Assembly: GCA_018350325.1 (NCBI GenBank)
Contig: JAEVLN010000014.1
Span: 1,824,001-1,888,000 of the forward strand
Direction of reading: 5' to 3'
Source: Globodera rostochiensis
Lineage: Eukaryota > Nematoda > Chromadorea > Rhabditida > Heteroderidae
DNA length: 64,000 bases
Part shown: one piece after another, positions 59,123 to 64,000 of the stretch
Layout: the number at the start of each line of letters is the position of its first letter
How positions within the stretch are numbered: the first letter of the stretch is position 1
The notes under the pieces: generated by a model
Seen by the model: only the letters and a program-made list of their open reading frames with translations
The model's database searches: none
What the model was told of the DNA's origin: nothing
Translations under genes and position numbers: made by a program

Positions 59123-61273
59123 TCACCAATTGGGGTCTCCAAGTTTGGCCGTTGAAGCGTCCTTCTTGCTTTGCCCTCCTCCCCATGCTGCCCGATTCAA
59201 TTTGGATGTCCGATCAACGCCTTCTCTGATCTCGGGACTCTTCCGGATTAAGGAGATTTGATGGGACGCCTCAAAAAGATCGAAGCACACTTTTGCCCAG
59301 CTGATGGCAGACAAATAAAGCCGGTGCAACGCCTTGAACTGCTCGATGTCGAAGTCCTCTCTGAAAGTGCAGCAAAGAATGTATTGGTTGAGAACCTTTC
59401 GGTTGAGCAAATCCCCCAATTTCATTTCGTATTAGGTCAGCAACGGGAAGCAGTTTGGGTTCAACACCGTTTCCCCCGCCGCCGACCTGTGGGAGCAGTG
59501 CCCGTGGCATTGCCTCTGCCTTATCGGATGGTCGGAGTTGAAAAAGTCGCCCATCTCCGAGCGGCCGTCCGTCCTTTCCGTCGGCTGCCGGAAAAGCATA
59601 AAGACGGCAAAAGTGCAGTCGCCCGGCTGTGTGGGGATTGGGGCCACGTATTTGGCCACTTCGACGCCGCCCAAAGCCCCGCCGGCGGTCAGTCCTTCGG
59701 AGGGAATGTCGACGACCATCCAAAACAGGAGAAGGCGGGAAGGGTCGAACAACACAAGCGCAAAACGTTCTTCGCTCGACACTAAATCAAATAATGATTG
59801 ATTAGTGAAAGCATCTTTCGACAGTTTAACACCTAAATAGTGCCGGGAAGAGCGTTGGTAGAGACTGTCCGGCGTCAGATTCAACGCCAAGATTGAGTTC
59901 ACCGACGGGTTGCCATGTCGGAAAGAGTTCGACGGAAGTTGGAGGTCCGCCAGGGGGTCCAGATAAAGCTGTTCCTCCCTTACAAATTGAGGCGAAAGGT
60001 GTGAAAGCCGACAAAGCAAATCGACGATTTGAACTCACAGGACGGAGTTGGAGAAGCAGCAAACGTGCAGCGAGGAGGCGGGCTGGACGAGCGAGATGGA
60101 GAGGGACGAGTCCAATTCCGCACTTAGGGGAAACGTCTCCACAAAGTGCCAACGACGGTCCCGCAAAAGTTCTGTCGCAAAAAATTGTTCACGGAGATAC
60201 TTTTCATTAAATAAAATATTTATTGTAAATCAAATTTAATTGAAAAACAAAAATGTCCCCCAATTACTCTGAAGGATCAGCGAATGACAATTGTCCGGCC
60301 TTCCCCTCAGGCGCATCCGTTCAATGCCAAACGCGTCCCCATCGATCAGAGCCCAATTCAGGCCAATCAGCCCTGAAAGCGCCAATTGGAATTTGGTCTA
60401 ATTGAACAGCTTTGTAATGTTGACCTTTTTCAAGTCCGTTATCGATCATAAACTGTCCCAAGTCGAACATGGCATTCTCTTCGTCTTTTTTTGTGTATTT
60501 TGCACGAATTCTTCCAATTGTCGCGTTAATCGCGTCTTTTGGCGCTTCAAAAATGAGCACAGCGAGCGGAGTTGGCTGCCGTGGACGAAAGTTGTCGACG
60601 ATTCGATAAGGCCGAATTATCTAAAGACGAATTGTTGAAGAATTTCGCCGAGTTCAGAGCAATAAATTAAAATTTTGGTTGGAAATTGGCTTTACCTGAG
60701 TGTCCCGGGGAAAGTCCACAGCCAAATAGTTCAATTGGCCAAAGCCGACGTCCACCATGGCCACAATAAGCGATTGGTTGGGGTGCAGCTCCGTCCAGCC
60801 GATGTCCGGTGCTTTTTGTGCTTGAAAGGTCGGAAGCGGCCGGCTTAACGGGTGGGCGGTGTGGCCTCGCAGCAACTCATTTTTTGACGGGGGCGGCACA
60901 TCAAAATTGTGTCCACAGGCCCGGTAATGTCCTTAAGTTGTTAAACTGCGCGGTAATTACGGTAGGTTGCCTGCCGTACGGGGGTTACTGTACCGGATTG
61001 GGCCTCAAAATGGATGAGAGGGAACACGCGGAGGTTGGCCAAGTACGCGTTGGTGAATGTGTGCACACGGAAGAGGCGCGAGCCGAGGCTGGTGAATGGG
61101 GACAACGACGGAGGGTTCGCGCAGGCAATCGGATTCTGCAGAAGGAACAGCTTGAACTTGTGGTTGGTGTTTATTCGATTGGTCGAGGCCGAAACTCGCT
61201 CCAAAACTTTCTTCGTAATGAATTATTTATGTTTTATAACCACTCATTCATTTCGTTAATTTACGAATTGTAA
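59123..61273 (-). CDS. Divergent PEBP-like protein, possibly with tandem domains
   Basis: Minus-strand exons show features of phosphatidylethanolamine-binding proteins. First unit: IGWTELHPNQSLIVAMVDVG, LNYLAVDFPRDTQ (about 60810-60700), then AVLIFEAPKDAINATIGRIR and NAMFDLGQFMIDNGLEKGQ (60560-60420). Second unit: RFALVLFDPSR, LLFWMVVDIPSE, KYVAPIPTQPGDCTFAVFML (59780-59600), then DFDIEQFKALHRLYLSA (59360-59300) and a stop at 59123. Each unit has the PEBP order of MVDxD-like strand, P-rich turn, xVxxLFEx strand and C-terminal FDL helix, but the DPDxP and GxHR ligand motifs are degraded. An upstream exon (61204-60950, FKLFLLQNPIACANPP) may be part of another unit. Identity is low, the start is unknown and exon borders are approximate. 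Confidence 0.42.
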
Positions 61274-64000
61274 CTTTCATCTTTTATTAGACCGGCCTTT
61301 CTCAATTTTTGATGTCACTTTGTCGACAATGGCCAAAACAAAAGTGACAATTTGACAAATGTCCTCAGCAAAAGCCCAACGATTGATTGACATTTGGCCA
61401 CTCACTCAGAGAAAGTGGTCAAATTGCTTTGGACTGGTCATTGGATGGTTAAGACGAAGTTTGGATGAATTTGAATGGTTTTGATCCCCTGCCCCCGGGG
61501 GTAATCGTCTATTCCTTGCCGTCCTCTTTCACAAACCCCTCGGGCGATCCGCTCCCTTTTCTGTTGAATGTGCCATCCACAATTCATCGTCCACTGATCT
61601 CCAAACCAAAATCGATTGGTCTCCCGTGCCATCCGTCGTATTTTGCTTACACAGTCCAAACTCTCCCCACAGAACCGTTGCAAATTAACGTGGTGAATGA
61701 GAAAAATAAATATCACAGAAACGCGCATTTCAAAGGCTGAAAATGCATAGACAGAATGTCGAAAAATGAAACAAATGCCATTAATCGAAAAGCGCAATAA
61801 GGAGACTAAACAATAATTCTCCTTCAATTCTCGAGTTGAGGAGAAAAGGAGGAGAGATTTGACCCGCACATTTTTATGCTTTAACCACTGAATTGGCACT
61901 TGCGGCGTTTCGATCCGATGCTCTTAGCCCGCAGGGAACAAACAAAAGAATTAATTGGGCGAGCGATTGGAAGGAAGCGAAGATGAGGGAGGGGAGGGGA
62001 AGAGTTGGGTAAACAGAGAAAGGAGGAAAGGACAGAAGAATGGGGGGGGGGGGAGGGGGGGGGGGGAACAAAATTCGGTGGCACGGAGAGAGAAGACAAA
62101 CAAAACGAGTGATGAGAGCAATTGGAAGGAATGGGGGGGGGGAGGGATGTGATGAGACGTGGGGGGGATGAGAGGAGGGGGGGGGGATGATTGGACTACC
62201 CCGCCGGAGTCATCTCTTCTCCGTCCATCCATTCATTCGCTTCCCTCTCGCGGGGCAAATAACGTCTGCCCTTCCCCCCTCCCCCTCCCCCATTTCGCCT
62301 TTGTCTTTTCACCTCGGCTAGCGCTTAATAAGCTTTTTGTGAGCTTAACACAGTTTTTGGAGTTGGGGAGAAGAAAGGGGGGGGGGCTATGCAACGGCAA
62401 ATAAATGGGGACGGACGGACTGACGGACAGCGGCAGAGGGGCAAAATGTGCGCGGGGAAAGGGGGGGGGGAGGTCAAAAAGAATTGACGGGAAGGGATCA
62501 TCCCCTATCAGCAGAAGGCGAAGAAATGACCAAATCATGTACATTTACTTATGGAATTAATGGGAATTTGTTTTGTGGACTTGGCATTTGAATGTAAACT
62601 GTCCACCCCAACTCTGTGGCCATGGCACCCACCAGCAAAGGCGGCCAAAGCCATCCCTTTCAGCTGCTCGAAGGGACCGGTTGGGCGAAGATTAATTGGC
62701 AAATCGGTCGAGAATTGAAACGGATGAATGGACGGGAGAAATGATGGCAAAGAAGGTGACACCAAGATGGTGGGGGGGCATTTGACACATTCAACAGAAC
62801 GAAATGACACTTTTACCTCCGTCCGTCCTTTTGATAACCCGCTTTTGTTTCTTTCTCTTCAGTCCTTTAAACAATTGCTGATGGAAGCCAATTGAAGGCC
62901 CCCCCCGGCCACAGCTTCTCTTCTTTCTGTCCTCTTATTTATTCCGTCCGTCCGTCTTCACTTCCTCCCCCTCCCGCAACAATTCATGCGTGACTTTGCG
63001 CATTTATTGGAAGGATTTGTGGGGGGGGGGGGGAAGCTGAGGGGAAAGGGCGAAGGAAGGGCAAAAGAGTGGAAGGCCCAAATGGCGAATTATTCATTTG
63101 TTGAGGGAAGCAACGAACGGAGTCGCCGAAGGTGCACAGTTTTGGGTTGGACAATAACGGAACCGGCACCGGCATCCTGGTGTCCAGAGGGTATCCGGGG
63201 GGGGGGGATCTTAACCGGTCTTGTCCACAAACAGAGAGAAATGAGGGAAGATCAAAAATGTAAAAAATAAATTATTTTTTTGCTTCATTTTGTTTACAAA
63301 ACGCATTTATGGACATTTCCAAATTCCCAATTACCCCAAATGCCATTCCATTTGTCCTCCCATTTATGTGCCAATTTGTTTCTTAGATAAAAGAGTGTGG
63401 CTGAGCACAGAGATCATGCTGGGAATTGTTGGCAATTGCGGGCAGGGCACTCGTCTTGGGAGAAATGCCAATTTGAAGGGGAGGGGGGGAACATCCAAAA
63501 CATTAAATTGGCCATTTAGAGGCCATTAGAAGCAATGGACGAAGGGGGCAGCAGAGGATTGGCTTTGTTGCTAATGACAGAAGAGATCATTTGATGCATT
63601 CTTTTAAGCAAAAACGAAATGAAGCAAATGCTCCCCCCCCCCCCCCCTCCCCCCCATCCTTCAACACCCGCCGCCACCCGTTACCCTCCCCCCCCCCTTT
63701 CCCCACATAAATGCTAATAATCTGAAAATGATGGATTAGCAAATGCTTTTTCGTAGACATGGGCTGGGGATGAAGGGTTGGGTTGGGTTTGGTGAAGAAT
63801 TGGCCCATGCTCCCCGATTGGGGGTGTTTGGATTGATTACATAATGGACTCAAGTTGGCGAGTCCGGACTGGATGGGGTTGGTCAATCAAAATTCCCAGA
63901 GGAAATGAAAAAATTAACGGAGAAAGAAAGCGAACGAACGAAGCCCGAGGGTTATTGGAGTTAAATTCATAGAAAAAAATGACAACTTTCAAAATGGGGA
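61274..64000. other. G-rich, gene-poor end of the window
   Basis: Repeated G runs (62041-62066, 62131-62145, 62172-62187, 62382-62386, 62461-62470, 63020-63033, 63197-63207) and C runs (63631-63658, 63686-63699). A minus-strand frame (61740-61438) opens with a signal-like MRVSVIFIFLIHHV and could be an upstream exon of the PEBP-like gene; this is unsupported. Nothing else is recognised. Confidence 0.5.

Overview
The window is nuclear DNA from a nematode. The genes are split by many short introns (about 45-250 bp), two tRNA genes carry internal pol III promoters, and the proteins belong to animal families: Mediator, ABHD2, receptor guanylate cyclase, TRPM, NDUFA12 and a DMSR-type GPCR. A GC-AG intron, a receptor guanylate cyclase with an expanded PP1-like phosphatase family, and long (G)n/(C)n runs suggest a tylenchid such as a cyst nematode. 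That placement is inference only.

Layout. 1-12.7 kb: three minus-strand genes in a row, a receptor guanylate cyclase (upstream), an ABHD2-type lipase and MED23 (cut by the window start). A secreted galaxin-like Cys-Cys repeat protein lies on the plus strand inside a 2.1 kb GC-AG intron of the cyclase. 12.7-15 kb: gene-poor, with G runs and a long pyrimidine tract. 15-16.2 kb: a Ly6-like GPI-type protein and tRNA-Lys(UUU). 16.4-19.85 kb: a large palindrome with two head-to-head PP1-like phosphatase genes whose shared promoter region is flanked by mirrored 48-bp repeats. 20.1-20.3 kb: a hAT-like MITE. 21.3-30.8 kb: a TRPM channel on the plus strand whose introns hold an antisense Olig/bHLHe22-type bHLH gene, a second hAT-like MITE and an antisense tRNA-Ala(UGC). 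31-32.9 kb: a histidine acid phosphatase on the minus strand.

34-45.1 kb: a tandem duplication. Copy A is a full TANGO1-like protein (MIA/SH3-like domain, about 30 copies of a 13-residue repeat, membrane segment, coiled coils, proline-rich tail) followed by a broken NDUFA12. Copy B is a shortened TANGO1-like gene followed by an intact NDUFA12. 45-51.5 kb: gene-poor and rich in homopolymer runs, with one weak minus-strand candidate. 51.5-55.5 kb: a DMSR-like peptide GPCR with a long basic tail. 55.9-57.9 kb: a multi-span membrane protein on the minus strand. 59.1-61.3 kb: a divergent PEBP-like protein on the minus strand. 61.3-64 kb: G-rich low-complexity sequence.

The genes do not form one pathway. 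Sensory and signalling genes (cyclase, TRPM, GPCR, bHLH) are mixed with housekeeping genes (MED23, NDUFA12, TANGO1-like). The most unusual features are structural: nested antisense genes, the phosphatase palindrome, and a duplication in which each copy has kept a different intact gene.
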